DNA of 64,000 bases from assembly GCF_914271545.1 (NCBI RefSeq), contig NZ_CAJZAH010000001.1, positions 620,001 to 684,000 of the forward strand, given 5' to 3'. Shown piece by piece: positions 27,270 to 36,361 of this stretch. The notes below the pieces were generated by a model, which ran no database searches, was not told the DNA's origin, and saw only the letters and a list, made by a program, of their open reading frames with translations. Position 1 is the stretch's first letter; each line of letters opens with the position of its first letter. The position numbers and the translations under genes are program-made. This stretch comes from Cupriavidus respiraculi (GTDB lineage: Bacteria; Pseudomonadota; Gammaproteobacteria; Burkholderiales; Burkholderiaceae).

Positions 27270-28460
27270 CTACGCCGCGCTCGCGCGCGCTTCGAGCAAC
27301 GCGCGGGTATGGCGGGCGATCATCAGTTCCTCGTTGGTCGGGATGGCCCATACCGCCACGGCGCTGTCGGTCGCGCCGATGCGCGGCCCGCCGCCATCGT
27401 TGGCCCGCGCGTCCAGCCGGATGCCGAGCCATGCGCCGTGCCGGCACACGCGGTCGCGGATCGCGGGCGCGTGCTCGCCGATGCCTGCCGTGAAGACCAG
27501 CGCGTCGATGCCCTGCAGGGCGGCGGCGAGCGAGCCCAGTTCGCGCGCGATCCGGTAGCAATACAGGTCGACGGCCAGACGCGCGCCCGGTGCGTCGCTG
27601 TCGAGCAGCGCCCGCATGTCGCCCGTCATGCCCGATACGCCGAGCAGGCCCGAGCGCTTGTAGATCAGGTCCTGCACGGCGCGCGTGTCCATGCCAAGCT
27701 GGTCGATCAGGTACAGGATGACGCCAGGGTCGAGGCTGCCGCAGCGGGTGCCCATCGGTAGTCCGTCGACCGCGGTAAAGCCCATGGTGCTCGCCACGCT
27801 CTTGCCGGCCAGCATCGCGCACATGCTGCTGCCGTTGCCCAGGTGAGCGACCACGGTCCTGCCCCTGGCCGCGATCGGGTCCAGAGCCGGCAGCGCGCTG
27901 GCGATGTATTCGTACGAGAGCCCATGGAAGCCATAGCGGCGCACGCCGCGCTCGACGATATCGGCCGGCAGCGCGAATGCCTGCGCCAGCTCGGGTTGGG
28001 TACGGTGATATGCCGTGTCGAAGCAGGCGACCTGCGGCAGCTCCGGGCGCTGCTCCAGCAGAGCGCGGATGGGCTTGAGGTTGTGCGGCTGGTGCAGCGG
28101 CGCCAGCGGACACAGCGCCTCCAGCGCCGTGAGCACCGCGCCATCGACGCGCACCGGGCCGCTGAACTCCATGCCGCCGTGCACGACGCGGTGCCCGACC
28201 GCCGCCAGCCGGTGGCCGCTGCCGTGGCTGCGCAGGAAGTCGGCGATGAAGCCGATGGCTGCTTCGTGCGCCAGCGCATTGCCGGCGCCCCAATCCCGTG
28301 TCTCCAGCACCTCGCCGCTGCCCGACTTCGCCTGAAACACCGGCGCATTGGACATGGCGTCCATGCTGCCGCGCAGCACCAGCGTCTCGGACGCCATCTC
28401 GAACGCACTGAACTTGATGCTGGACGAGCCGGTATTGATGACCAGAACGACATCCGCCAT
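27270..28460 (-). CDS. ackA: Acetate kinase
   Basis: The 396-residue product has the ASKHA fold signatures VINTGSSSIKFSAFEM at the start, VGHRVVHGGMEFS, FDTAYHRTQP, GFHGLSYEYIAS and AHLGNGSSMCAM. It makes ATP and acetate from acetyl phosphate. The gene lies 4 bp after pta and before the 84-residue gene. With PflB and Pta it forms a complete route from pyruvate to formate and acetate with one ATP. Confidence 0.96.
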   Translation of the reverse strand: MADVVLVINTGSSSIKFSAFEMASETLVLRGSMDAMSNAPVFQAKSGSGEVLETRDWGAGNALAHEAAIGFIADFLRSHGSGHRLAAVGHRVVHGGMEFSGPVRVDGAVLTALEALCPLAPLHQPHNLKPIRALLEQRPELPQVACFDTAYHRTQPELAQAFALPADIVERGVRRYGFHGLSYEYIASALPALDPIAARGRTVVAHLGNGSSMCAMLAGKSVASTMGFTAVDGLPMGTRCGSLDPGVILYLIDQLGMDTRAVQDLIYKRSGLLGVSGMTGDMRALLDSDAPGARLAVDLYCYRIARELGSLAAALQGIDALVFTAGIGEHAPAIRDRVCRHGAWLGIRLDARANDGGGPRIGATDSAVAVWAIPTNEELMIARHTRALLEARASAA

Positions 28461-28464
28461 GGTG

Positions 28465-29403
28465 TTACCCCACTACGTTTCCGGCTTCGCGCCGCGCGCG
28501 GGCCACCAGCGCCGCCACCGCGGCCGAGGCCAGGCGCGTCATCACGGAATCAGCCCGGCTGGTCAGGATGATGGGCACGCGCGCGCCAAGCACGATCCCG
28601 GCGGCGTCGGCGCCGGCCAGGAACGACAGGCTCTTGGCCAGCATGTTTCCCGCTTCGAGATCGGGCACGATCAGCACGTTGGCGCTGCCGGCAACCGGCG
28701 AGTCGATGTGCTTGACGCGGGCCGCCTCCAGATTGATGGCGTTGTCCAGCGCGAGCGGCCCGTCGACCACGGCGCCGGTGATCTGGCGCCGGTCGACCAT
28801 CTTGCACAGTGCCGCGGCCTCGATGGTCGAAGGCACCTTGGGGTTGACGGTCTCCATGGCGGACAGGATCGCTACCTTGACGTCCTTCACGCCCAGCGCG
28901 TGCGCCAGGTCGATGGCGTTCTGCAGGATGTCGGCCTTCTCTTCCAGGGTCGGCGCGATATTGATCGCCGCGTCGCTGATGATCAGCGCCTCCGGGTAGC
29001 CGGGCACGTCCATGACGAAACAGTGGCTGACCCGCCGCGCGGTTCTCATCCCCGCGTCGCGCTTGACCACCGCAGCCATCAGTTCGTCGGTATGCAGGCT
29101 TCCCTTCATCAGCGCCTGGGCGCGGCCCTCGCGGACCAGTTGCACCGCGTTCGCGGCCGACTCCTGGCTGAAGGCGCTGTCGACGATCTCCATGGCGCCG
29201 ATGTCGATGCTCCACTCCTTGGCGGTTGCGCGGATGCGCGCCTCGGGGCCCACCAGCAGTGGCTGGATCAGGCCGAGCGATGCGGCCTCCGCGGCGCTCT
29301 CCAGGGCATAGCGGTCGACGGGATGCACCACCGCGGTCGGTGTGGGCGGCAGCGTCTTGCAGACATCGATCAGGCGCTGGTACTTCTCGTGGGTCTGTGC
29401 CAT
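28465..29403 (-). CDS. pta: Phosphate acetyltransferase
   Basis: The 312-residue single-domain enzyme of the PTA/PTB family has LIQPLLVGPEARIRA near the start, ALMKGSLHTDELMAAV and, toward the end, VPDLEAGNMLAKSL. It converts acetyl-CoA (or a related acyl-CoA) to the acyl phosphate used by AckA. It is short, like phosphotransacetylases without the N-terminal regulatory part. GAGGA precedes the ATG at 29403; longer readings lack a ribosome site. Element C lies about 125 bp upstream. Confidence 0.93.
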   Translation of the reverse strand: MAQTHEKYQRLIDVCKTLPPTPTAVVHPVDRYALESAAEAASLGLIQPLLVGPEARIRATAKEWSIDIGAMEIVDSAFSQESAANAVQLVREGRAQALMKGSLHTDELMAAVVKRDAGMRTARRVSHCFVMDVPGYPEALIISDAAINIAPTLEEKADILQNAIDLAHALGVKDVKVAILSAMETVNPKVPSTIEAAALCKMVDRRQITGAVVDGPLALDNAINLEAARVKHIDSPVAGSANVLIVPDLEAGNMLAKSLSFLAGADAAGIVLGARVPIILTSRADSVMTRLASAAVAALVARARREAGNVVG

Positions 29404-29498
29404 ATGCGGTCCTCGCCAACGGTGGATGACGGTGCCGGCCCGGTGCCCTGCGCTGGACGGCCCGCGTGCCGGACCGCAGCCGTGCCGCACCCTGACCA

Positions 29499-29544
29499 AG
29501 GGTGTGTCGCGGGCAAGGGGAAAACAATTGGGCCATGGTCCAAT
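29499..29544 (-). promoter_or_regulatory. Low-oxygen-locus element C, pta promoter
   Basis: On the minus strand ATTGGACCATGGCCCAAT (29527-29544) has both ATTGG and CCAAT halves. CACCCT at 29499-29504 is a weak -10 candidate at 34 bp centre to centre. The element lies in the gap between the end of the 336-residue gene and pta, so pta has its own promoter. A CACCCT/AGGGTG hairpin near 29490-29504 overlaps the -10 candidate. Confidence 0.55.
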
Positions 29545-29569
29545 AGCCCGTGGCCGCGCGTCGCCGGCC

Positions 29570-30580
29570 TCAAAGGAACTGTTCCGCGCGGTCCAGCAGA
29601 TAGCCGGACGGCAGCATGTCTGCACGCTGGACCTGTACCAGCGCGAACAGGCGCTCGAACGGCGGATCGCCCGGCACGCGCGCGTACTGCAGTTCCAGTT
29701 CGGCGGCAGCGCAGCGATCGGTGGGCTGCACCACGACGTTCATTGCATCGAGCCTCAGGCGCCGCTGCGTGACATGGAAGTACGCGTCGGCATGGGAAAG
29801 CACGTCCACCAGCATGTCCAGTTGCCAGTCCAGCCGCTCGCCTGGCAGCGGGGCGGCCGCCAGCGCGCGCTCGTTTTCCGCGAACTCCGCCTCCAGTTCC
29901 CGCCGGGCCGTCTCATCCGGCCCGGCGGCCTCGCCCAGCAGGCCTTCGGCGCCAACCGCGGCCAGTTTCAGCATGCGCAGGCGCCCAGCCAGCAACGCCG
30001 TCTCGGGGCCGGTACGGTCGCCGCGATGCCGATCGTGCGCCTGATGGCCCAGCGCCTGCATTGCAAGCTGGTCAAGCAGCCGCGCCTCGATCTCCTCGCG
30101 CAGCTCCGGCAGGGTCGGGGCGCAGAGGCGGAAGCGATGATCCTGGAACGACACCGTGGTGCGCGGCACGTCGCTGCGCATCACGTCGCCCTCTAGCGCC
30201 ACGCCTAGCGTGCGGCGCTCGCTCATCAGCAGGCCCATGACGGCCACTACGCTGCGCGCGGCGGGCACCGCATCGAAACAGGCACGCAGCTCCGGCGAAC
30301 GCGTCACCGTCAGCGTGACGTCGTGCGGCGTGGCGAAGAAGGCGTGGATATAGGGGTCGTCTGCCCACGTACCGGCGGCCAGTCCGCGCGGCGCCGGCAG
30401 GGCCGCCGCCATGTCGCGCAGGTATGCTCGCGCCTGCCGCGTGGCCGGCGCGAGCCGCGCCCGTGCCCGCGTGGCCAGGCGCAGATGCGGATGTAGCGCG
30501 AACATGCGCGCCATGCTGTCGTTCAGCGCCTGGTCCGGATCGTCGTCCCCGGCACGGCGCCAGCGGCCGAAAATGCCCAT
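29570..30580 (-). CDS. 336-residue protein of unknown function in the fermentation locus
   Basis: The product starts MGIFGRWRRAGDDDPDQALN and is soluble and mainly helical, rich in Arg, Ala and Leu. The segment DPYIHAFFATPHDVTLTVTR is distinctive. The GAGGG ribosome site before ATG 30580 is good. It is third in the operon DUF3141 gene - fabI - this gene, with a 50-bp gap. I do not recognise a domain. The position suggests a role linked to the acyl metabolism of the operon. Confidence 0.75.
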   Translation of the reverse strand: MGIFGRWRRAGDDDPDQALNDSMARMFALHPHLRLATRARARLAPATRQARAYLRDMAAALPAPRGLAAGTWADDPYIHAFFATPHDVTLTVTRSPELRACFDAVPAARSVVAVMGLLMSERRTLGVALEGDVMRSDVPRTTVSFQDHRFRLCAPTLPELREEIEARLLDQLAMQALGHQAHDRHRGDRTGPETALLAGRLRMLKLAAVGAEGLLGEAAGPDETARRELEAEFAENERALAAAPLPGERLDWQLDMLVDVLSHADAYFHVTQRRLRLDAMNVVVQPTDRCAAAELELQYARVPGDPPFERLFALVQVQRADMLPSGYLLDRAEQFL

Positions 30581-30630
30581 GCGGATGCCCTCGCCTGTGG
30601 GTTGCCACGCCGGGTCAGCTGCGTGGCGTG

Positions 30631-31413
30631 CTACGCCATGATGTTGACGCCCCCATCCACGTAGAGGGTCTCGCCGGACAGCCGCCTGGCGTACGGCGTC
30701 GCCAGGAAGGCGCAGGTGTAGCCCACGTCCATGATGTCCACCAGCTCGCCCAGCGGCGCGCGCGCGGCAGCCTCGTTCAGCAGCAGGTCGAAGTCCTTCA
30801 GGCCCGAAGCCGCGCGGGTCCGAAGCGGCCCGGGAGACAGCGCATGCACGCGGATGCCGCTCGGGCCAAGCTCGTAGGCCAGGTAGCGTGCGCAGGCTTC
30901 CAGCGCCGCCTTGACGGGCCCCATCACGTTGTAGTTCGGCACCACCTTGTTGGCGCCGTAATAGCTCATCGTGAACATGGCACCGCCATGGTCCATCAGC
31001 GGCGCCACCCGCCGCGCGAGGCGGACGAAGGAATGGCACGAGACGTCCATCGCGCGCAGGAAGCCATCGAGCGGGCAGTCGATGAGCCCGCCCTGCAGGG
31101 ACTCCTTGGGCGCCCATGCCATGGAGTGCACGAAGATGTCCAGCCGGCCCCAGGTGGACCGGATCGCATCGAAAAGCGCGTCGCTTTCCGCCTCCTCCGA
31201 CACGTCCAGCCGCATGAAGACTGGCGCCTGCATCTCGCGCGCCAGCGGCTCGACATAGGGCCGCGATTTCTCGTTCAGATAGGTGATGGCGAGCTCGGCG
31301 CCAAGCTCGTGGAACGCCTTGGCGCAGCCGTAGGCAATGGAGTGCTCGTTGGCGATGCCGCACACCAGCGCCTTCATGCCGGTAAGGATGGGACGGTGAC
31401 CAGCGTCGTTCAT
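30631..31413 (-). CDS. fabI: Enoyl-ACP reductase, FabI type
   Basis: The 260-residue enzyme has the FabI cofactor motif GIANEHSIAYGCAKAFHE, the SMAWAPKESLQGG loop and the active site YNVMGPVK with Tyr161 and Lys168 spaced Y-x6-K. The last lines GETLYVDGGVNIMA are also typical. It reduces trans-2-enoyl-ACP with NADH. Its place between a DUF3141 gene (12 bp upstream) and an unknown gene suggests a specialised, condition-specific copy rather than the housekeeping enzyme, but the rest of the genome is not visible. GGAG ribosome site. Confidence 0.93.
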   Translation of the reverse strand: MNDAGHRPILTGMKALVCGIANEHSIAYGCAKAFHELGAELAITYLNEKSRPYVEPLAREMQAPVFMRLDVSEEAESDALFDAIRSTWGRLDIFVHSMAWAPKESLQGGLIDCPLDGFLRAMDVSCHSFVRLARRVAPLMDHGGAMFTMSYYGANKVVPNYNVMGPVKAALEACARYLAYELGPSGIRVHALSPGPLRTRAASGLKDFDLLLNEAAARAPLGELVDIMDVGYTCAFLATPYARRLSGETLYVDGGVNIMA

Positions 31414-31425
31414 GGCATGCTCCGT

Positions 31426-33798
31426 TCAGTGTTGTTGCGGGCGGGAGGCCGAGCGGCGCGGCGCGGCGCGGCGGGGTGCGGGCCGGGCATCGCCGTCTCC
31501 GCGCAGCGGCGCCGGCGGCTTGCCCAGCAGCGTGCGGATGCGCGCCACCATCGCCTTGCGCTCCGCGCTCGGCATGCCGCCCATCGCGCGCGGATCGCCT
31601 TCCAGCTTGTCAATCAGCAACAGCATCCGCTCGCGGTCCGCGCCGTCCGCCAGCAGCCGAGGCAGCGACTCCAGTGCCCGTTTCGGATCGGTGCGCACGA
31701 TGACTTCCTGCAGGCCGCGGATCGGGCGCCAGTTCTCGATCGCCACTTCGGGCAGGAATTGGGTGTAGTCCTGGGCCATGTCCTTGCGCAGTTCCAGCCG
31801 GGCCAGCGGCAACGGCTTGCCGCGCTCGGAAAGCAGCGCCGCGACGCGGGCGAATGCTTCCGGATAGCCGCCGGCATCCATGGCCGCCAACGCGTCTTTC
31901 ACGGTGCCGTCGGCATCGGCAGCGCTGGCGGCGGGCCCAGGAGCCGTGGCCGCGTGCGGCTCCCAGAGCGCGAACAGATTGGCGTAGAGGTTGAAGAAGA
32001 CGGCCTCGGTGGTGGCATCGCGCAGGGCGCGGTAGTAGTCCCACCAGGCGCTCGCGGACTCAGCCATGCCCTTTTCGGCCCGGCGCAACGGATGCTCGTG
32101 CTCCATGGCCAGCCGGTTGGCGGCCACTGCCTCGGCCGCCGGCGCAAGCCAGCGCAGCCAGGGGTTCAGGTCCGAAAACGCCCAGTTCTGGACCCGCAGC
32201 GGATGGAACTCGCGCAGCAGCCGGGCGCTGTACTCGCTGGACATGGCCTGCACGGCCGGCTGCGCGAACAGCTCATAGGCGCGCTGCGTAAACTCGGACA
32301 GGGCCGCCACCGCCTGAAACGGCCGCTCGTCCTCGCGATGGAAGCGATTGAGGCGGCCTGCCACCTCCTCCAGTTCGATCTCGTGGAAGGTCACTTCGTA
32401 CTGCGGCCCGGCGCCCGCTTCCTCCTGCGGCCCGCCGTCCTCGATGCGCATGCCATAGAGCCCCGGCGGCAACAGCTCGATCGATTGCAGCACGGAGACG
32501 ATCTGCGCATGCTCCTTCTTCGCGACCTTGCCCGAGACGAAAATCCCCAGATGGCCCACGCTCTCGTGCATCAGCGCCACGATGACCTGGCCGCGCGCCT
32601 TGATCTCCGCGGTGCTCGAATAGGTATCCGCCACCCAGTTGAAAGCCTGCTGGGGCGGCGTCACGTTGTCTCCCATCGAGGCGAACAGCACGATGGGCAC
32701 CTTCACGTCGCGCAGGTCGAACGTCTGCCCCTGGGCACCCTTCACGTCGCCCGACCACAGGCGGTTGCCGACGAACAGATTTTGCGTGATCCACTCGATC
32801 TCCTCGCGGTTCATCAGGTAGTAGCCGCCCCACCAGCGCTCGAAGTCGAGGAAGCGCGGCGGCTCGGTGTCGGCCATGTCGAACACGTGGTAGTACTTGT
32901 CGACCAGTGTATTGGCCGGATCCAGGTTCTCGAAGTTCTGGACAAGATAAGCGCCGTCGAACTTGCCGTTGCCCAGGTCGGCCGCCAGCGAGGCAAGCCA
33001 GGTACCGCCGAGCAGCCCGCCTGAGTAGCGCATGGGGTTGTCGCCCTCGCCCGGCTGCCATGCGCCGCTCCAGTACGCCATGGGCGCGCCGTTGATGACC
33101 ACCGGCCCGGTCTGGTCCGGGTCCGCGGCGGCCACCATCATCGCGGCCCAGCCGCCCTGGCAATTGCCGATGATCGCTGGCTTGCGGGAATGTGGGTGCA
33201 GCGCGCGCACCTGCCTGACGAACTGCTGCTCCGCCACGCAAACGTCCAGCAGCGTTTGGCCCGGCTCCGGCTCCTGGAAGAACACCACGAAGTACACGGG
33301 ATGGCCGGCGCGCAGCGCCACGCCCACCTGCGAGTCGTCCTTGAAGCCGCCGATGCCCGGGCCGTGGCCCGCGCGCGGGTCGATGATGATGTAGGGGCGC
33401 CGCTTGTCGTCGACCGAGACGCCTTCCGGCGGCACGATGCGCACGAGCGCGTAGTTCACCGGGCGCGCGAAGCCGCGTCCATCCAGCACCATCTCGTAGT
33501 CGAAATGCAGCACTGGAACCGGTCCGGCGACGGCCCGCTCGACAAAGCCGGTGCCGCGCCGGCGCATCGTGTCCCAGAACAGCACACCGCGCTGCACGGC
33601 GTCGATCGCGTAGGCGGCGCAGGCGGCGGGGTCCATGCTGGCCGCGGCGAACGCCTGGGCGCCGCCGGCGTCCGTCCCGAACGCCTTCGACAGGCGCTCC
33701 TGCAGGGCGGCCTGCGCCCGCTTCGTGCGCCGGTTCAGCACTACCGCTGTCTTTTGCCCGACGTCTCTCGCGTGGGCCAGTCGTGCTCCGGGGTCCAT
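31426..33798 (-). CDS. DUF3141 family, PHA-synthase-like alpha/beta hydrolase
   Basis: The 790-residue protein contains an alpha/beta-hydrolase core with the nucleophile elbow IIGNCQGGWAAMM, the GxCxGG pattern of polyhydroxyalkanoate synthases in which Cys replaces Ser (Cys213). VLFASMGDNVTPP supplies the Asp (377) and HESVGHLGIF the His (416), giving a complete PhaC-like triad. A long helical C-terminal part (about 430-790) is specific to DUF3141. No signal peptide. Function is unproven: acyl-CoA or polymer chemistry is likely. GAGGA ribosome site at 33798. It heads an operon with fabI behind element D. Confidence 0.88.
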   Translation of the reverse strand: MDPGARLAHARDVGQKTAVVLNRRTKRAQAALQERLSKAFGTDAGGAQAFAAASMDPAACAAYAIDAVQRGVLFWDTMRRRGTGFVERAVAGPVPVLHFDYEMVLDGRGFARPVNYALVRIVPPEGVSVDDKRRPYIIIDPRAGHGPGIGGFKDDSQVGVALRAGHPVYFVVFFQEPEPGQTLLDVCVAEQQFVRQVRALHPHSRKPAIIGNCQGGWAAMMVAAADPDQTGPVVINGAPMAYWSGAWQPGEGDNPMRYSGGLLGGTWLASLAADLGNGKFDGAYLVQNFENLDPANTLVDKYYHVFDMADTEPPRFLDFERWWGGYYLMNREEIEWITQNLFVGNRLWSGDVKGAQGQTFDLRDVKVPIVLFASMGDNVTPPQQAFNWVADTYSSTAEIKARGQVIVALMHESVGHLGIFVSGKVAKKEHAQIVSVLQSIELLPPGLYGMRIEDGGPQEEAGAGPQYEVTFHEIELEEVAGRLNRFHREDERPFQAVAALSEFTQRAYELFAQPAVQAMSSEYSARLLREFHPLRVQNWAFSDLNPWLRWLAPAAEAVAANRLAMEHEHPLRRAEKGMAESASAWWDYYRALRDATTEAVFFNLYANLFALWEPHAATAPGPAASAADADGTVKDALAAMDAGGYPEAFARVAALLSERGKPLPLARLELRKDMAQDYTQFLPEVAIENWRPIRGLQEVIVRTDPKRALESLPRLLADGADRERMLLLIDKLEGDPRAMGGMPSAERKAMVARIRTLLGKPPAPLRGDGDARPAPRRAAPRRSASRPQQH

Positions 33799-33876
33799 AG
33801 GTCGATCCTCGTCGTTGCCGCCGCAGGCGCCGGCCCCTGCCGCCACCGCGGACCGCCGGCGTCGCTTATCCCGACC

Positions 33877-33950
33877 AGAATGCGCGGTGGCAGGACTCGC
33901 CACAAGGCACCTTTGGTCCAATACCGATGCCACGCGTGCGCGCATAGGCT
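33877..33950. promoter_or_regulatory. Low-oxygen-locus element D, divergent promoters
   Basis: On the minus strand ATTGGACCAAAGGTGCCT (33905-33922) is a strong copy of the locus element. On the plus strand TAGGCT (33945-33950) is the proposed -10 box for the patatin/Omp85 gene. On the minus strand CATTCT (33877-33882) is the candidate for the DUF3141 operon. Both lie 34 bp from the element centre, on opposite sides, so one site could serve both genes. Confidence 0.6.
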
Positions 33951-34059
33951 GGGAGGATCGTGCCCGTCGTCAATGGCACATGCGCGGCGCGTCCTGGCAG
34001 GCAACGCAGTGGAACCCAGCACGGTCGGACAGCATGGGCCCCGCTTGTAAGGATCCGGC

Positions 34060-36321
34060 ATGCGAGCCTCTCTGCTCTCGACCTTGGGTGCGGCCGCCCT
34101 TCTCTGCGGGACGGCGATGGCGCAATCGGACGCGCCATCCTTGTCCGATGCCGGTGCGGCAACGGTGGGCGGCACGCTGTCCCGGCCGGCTCCGCTTGAG
34201 CGGCCCCGCATCTGCCTGGTGCTCTCGGGCGGCGGCGCGCGCGGGGCCGCCCACATCGGTGTGCTGCGCGTGCTGGAAATGCTGCGGGTTCCCGTCGACT
34301 GCATCGCCGGCACCAGCATGGGGTCGCTGGTCGGCGCCGCCTATGCGTCCGGCATGACGCCCGACGAAATGGCGGAGGTCGTGTCGGGGCTGACCACGCG
34401 CGACCTCTTCAGCGAGCGCCCGCCGCGCAGGAATCTGTCGATGCGCCGCAAGATGGACGACCGCACGAACCTGTTCACGCCCGAGGTCGGCGTCCGCGAC
34501 GGCCGGCTTCAGCTGCCCAAGGGCGCCGTGACGGGCGTTCAGGTCGAACGCGTGCTGCGGGCGCTGGTGCGCGTGCCGGGCGACGTCGATTTCGACAAGC
34601 TGCCCATTCCCTACCGCGCGGTGGCGACCGACCTGGTGGCGGGCACGCCCGTGGTGTTCTCGCGCGGCGAACTCGTGCGCGCCATGCGCGCCAGCATGTC
34701 GGTGCCGGGCGTGGTCTCGCCGGTGGAATATAACGGCACGCTGCTGGTCGACGGCGGGCTCACCGACAACCTCCCCGTCGACGTCGCGCGCAGGATGGGC
34801 GCGGACATCATCATCGCCGTCAATCTCGGCACGCCGCTGATGCCCCGCGACGAACTGGGCTCGATCATCGGCGTGACCGGGCAGATGGTGAACATCCTGA
34901 CCGAGCAGAACGTGCGGGCCTCGCTCGCGAGCCTGCGGCCCGGCGACATCCTGATCGAGCCCGCGCTGGGCGACTTCTCGGCGGGCAACTTCGACCGCCT
35001 GTCGGTGACCATTCCGATCGGCGAGACGGCCGCGCTGGAGGAGACCGACCGCCTGGCGGCACTGTCGATCCCGCCGGAGCAATACGCGGCGCTGCGGGAG
35101 CGCCAGCGCACCGTGCCCGCACCGGACGTGAGACCGGTCGACGAGATCCGGCTGGCCCCGCTGCAGCGGGTCAATCCGGAATTCGCGCTCAGCACGCTGC
35201 GGACACGCCCGAACGAACCGCTGGATGCGCAGACGCTCGACTCGGACATGGAGCGCCTGTTCGGGACCGGCGACTTCGAGCATGTCAATTACCGCATTCT
35301 GGAGGAGCCCGGCCGGCGCATCCTGGGGGTGGATGCCATCGAGAAATCCTGGGGCCCGGACTACGTGCGCTTCGGCCTCGGCCTTGCCACCGACTTCCGC
35401 GGCGAGGCCTACTTCAACCTGCTGGCGAGCCATCGGCGCACGTGGATCAACGCGCTGGGCGCCGAATGGCGCAACGATCTGCAGGCCGGCCAGACCAGCA
35501 GCTTCACCAGCGAGTTCTACCAGCCTATCGACGTGCGCCAGCGCTTTTTCGTGGCGCCCCGCGTGCAACTGGAGCGGCGACCCGTGTACGTGTACAGCGG
35601 CAAGGACCGCATCGCCACGTACGACCTGCGCCGCCTGGATCTGGCGGTCGACGTGGGGGCGCGCATCGGCACGCATGGCGAGGCGCGGCTGGGCGTGCTT
35701 ACCGGGCAGCAAAGCGCCTCGCTGCGCACCGGTCCCGCGAGCCTCTCGCCCACCAACGATGGCGCCGACCGCGGCGCCATCACCACGCGACTGCTGCTGG
35801 ATCAGCTCGACAGCACGACGTTCCCGCGCGCGGGCTATGCCGGCACCGTCAATGTGTATGCCTCGATGCCGGGCCTCGGCGCGGACCAATCCTACGTCAG
35901 GGCGGACGCCGACGGCACCTACGTCGTCTCCTACGGCAGGCATACGCTGAACCTGGGCTTCAAGGCCGGCAGCCATGTGGGCGGCAATCCGCTGCCCCGC
36001 TACGACTACTTCCAGTGGGGCGGCTTCCTGCATCAGTCGGGCTTCACCACGGGGGAATTGCTGGGAGGCGACCTGCAGTTCGGCCGCGCCGTCTACTACA
36101 ACCGGCTCGCCAAGCAATCGCTGCTGGAGGGAATCTACGCGGGCGCCTCGCTCGAAGTGGGGCGCATGGGAAGACAACTGGTGCCGGGCGGCCCGACCGG
36201 CGTGCTGGTATCCGGCTCGCTCTTTCTCGGTCTGGATACGCCGGTGGGTCCGCTGTACCTGGCCTACGGCAAGGGCAGCGGCGGCCGCCACGCGTTCTAT
36301 CTGTTCCTCGGCAGGCCGTAG
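34060..36321 (+). CDS. Patatin phospholipase with outer-membrane barrel (PlpD-like)
   Basis: The 753-residue exported protein has a signal peptide (about residues 1-22) and a patatin domain with LVLSGGGARGAAHIGVL (about 55), GTSMGSLVGAAYASG (nucleophile Ser) and VDGGLTDNLP (Asp). A POTRA-like linker and a C-terminal Omp85/surface-antigen barrel follow (about 430-753), with many short alternating strands. This is the type V-d layout of PlpD, in which the lipase is placed outside or at the outer membrane. It is divergent from the DUF3141 operon and shares element D. AAGGA ribosome site. Confidence 0.9.
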   Translation: MRASLLSTLGAAALLCGTAMAQSDAPSLSDAGAATVGGTLSRPAPLERPRICLVLSGGGARGAAHIGVLRVLEMLRVPVDCIAGTSMGSLVGAAYASGMTPDEMAEVVSGLTTRDLFSERPPRRNLSMRRKMDDRTNLFTPEVGVRDGRLQLPKGAVTGVQVERVLRALVRVPGDVDFDKLPIPYRAVATDLVAGTPVVFSRGELVRAMRASMSVPGVVSPVEYNGTLLVDGGLTDNLPVDVARRMGADIIIAVNLGTPLMPRDELGSIIGVTGQMVNILTEQNVRASLASLRPGDILIEPALGDFSAGNFDRLSVTIPIGETAALEETDRLAALSIPPEQYAALRERQRTVPAPDVRPVDEIRLAPLQRVNPEFALSTLRTRPNEPLDAQTLDSDMERLFGTGDFEHVNYRILEEPGRRILGVDAIEKSWGPDYVRFGLGLATDFRGEAYFNLLASHRRTWINALGAEWRNDLQAGQTSSFTSEFYQPIDVRQRFFVAPRVQLERRPVYVYSGKDRIATYDLRRLDLAVDVGARIGTHGEARLGVLTGQQSASLRTGPASLSPTNDGADRGAITTRLLLDQLDSTTFPRAGYAGTVNVYASMPGLGADQSYVRADADGTYVVSYGRHTLNLGFKAGSHVGGNPLPRYDYFQWGGFLHQSGFTTGELLGGDLQFGRAVYYNRLAKQSLLEGIYAGASLEVGRMGRQLVPGGPTGVLVSGSLFLGLDTPVGPLYLAYGKGSGGRHAFYLFLGRP

Positions 36322-36361
36322 TGTCGCGACCGTGGCCGGCGGCGCACCGCCCCGCGCGCCG

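Noticed and set aside
29487-29505. CACCCT/AAGGGTG hairpin upstream of pta as a terminator
   Set aside because: The stem is short, there is no T-run in either direction, and it overlaps the proposed -10 region of pta.
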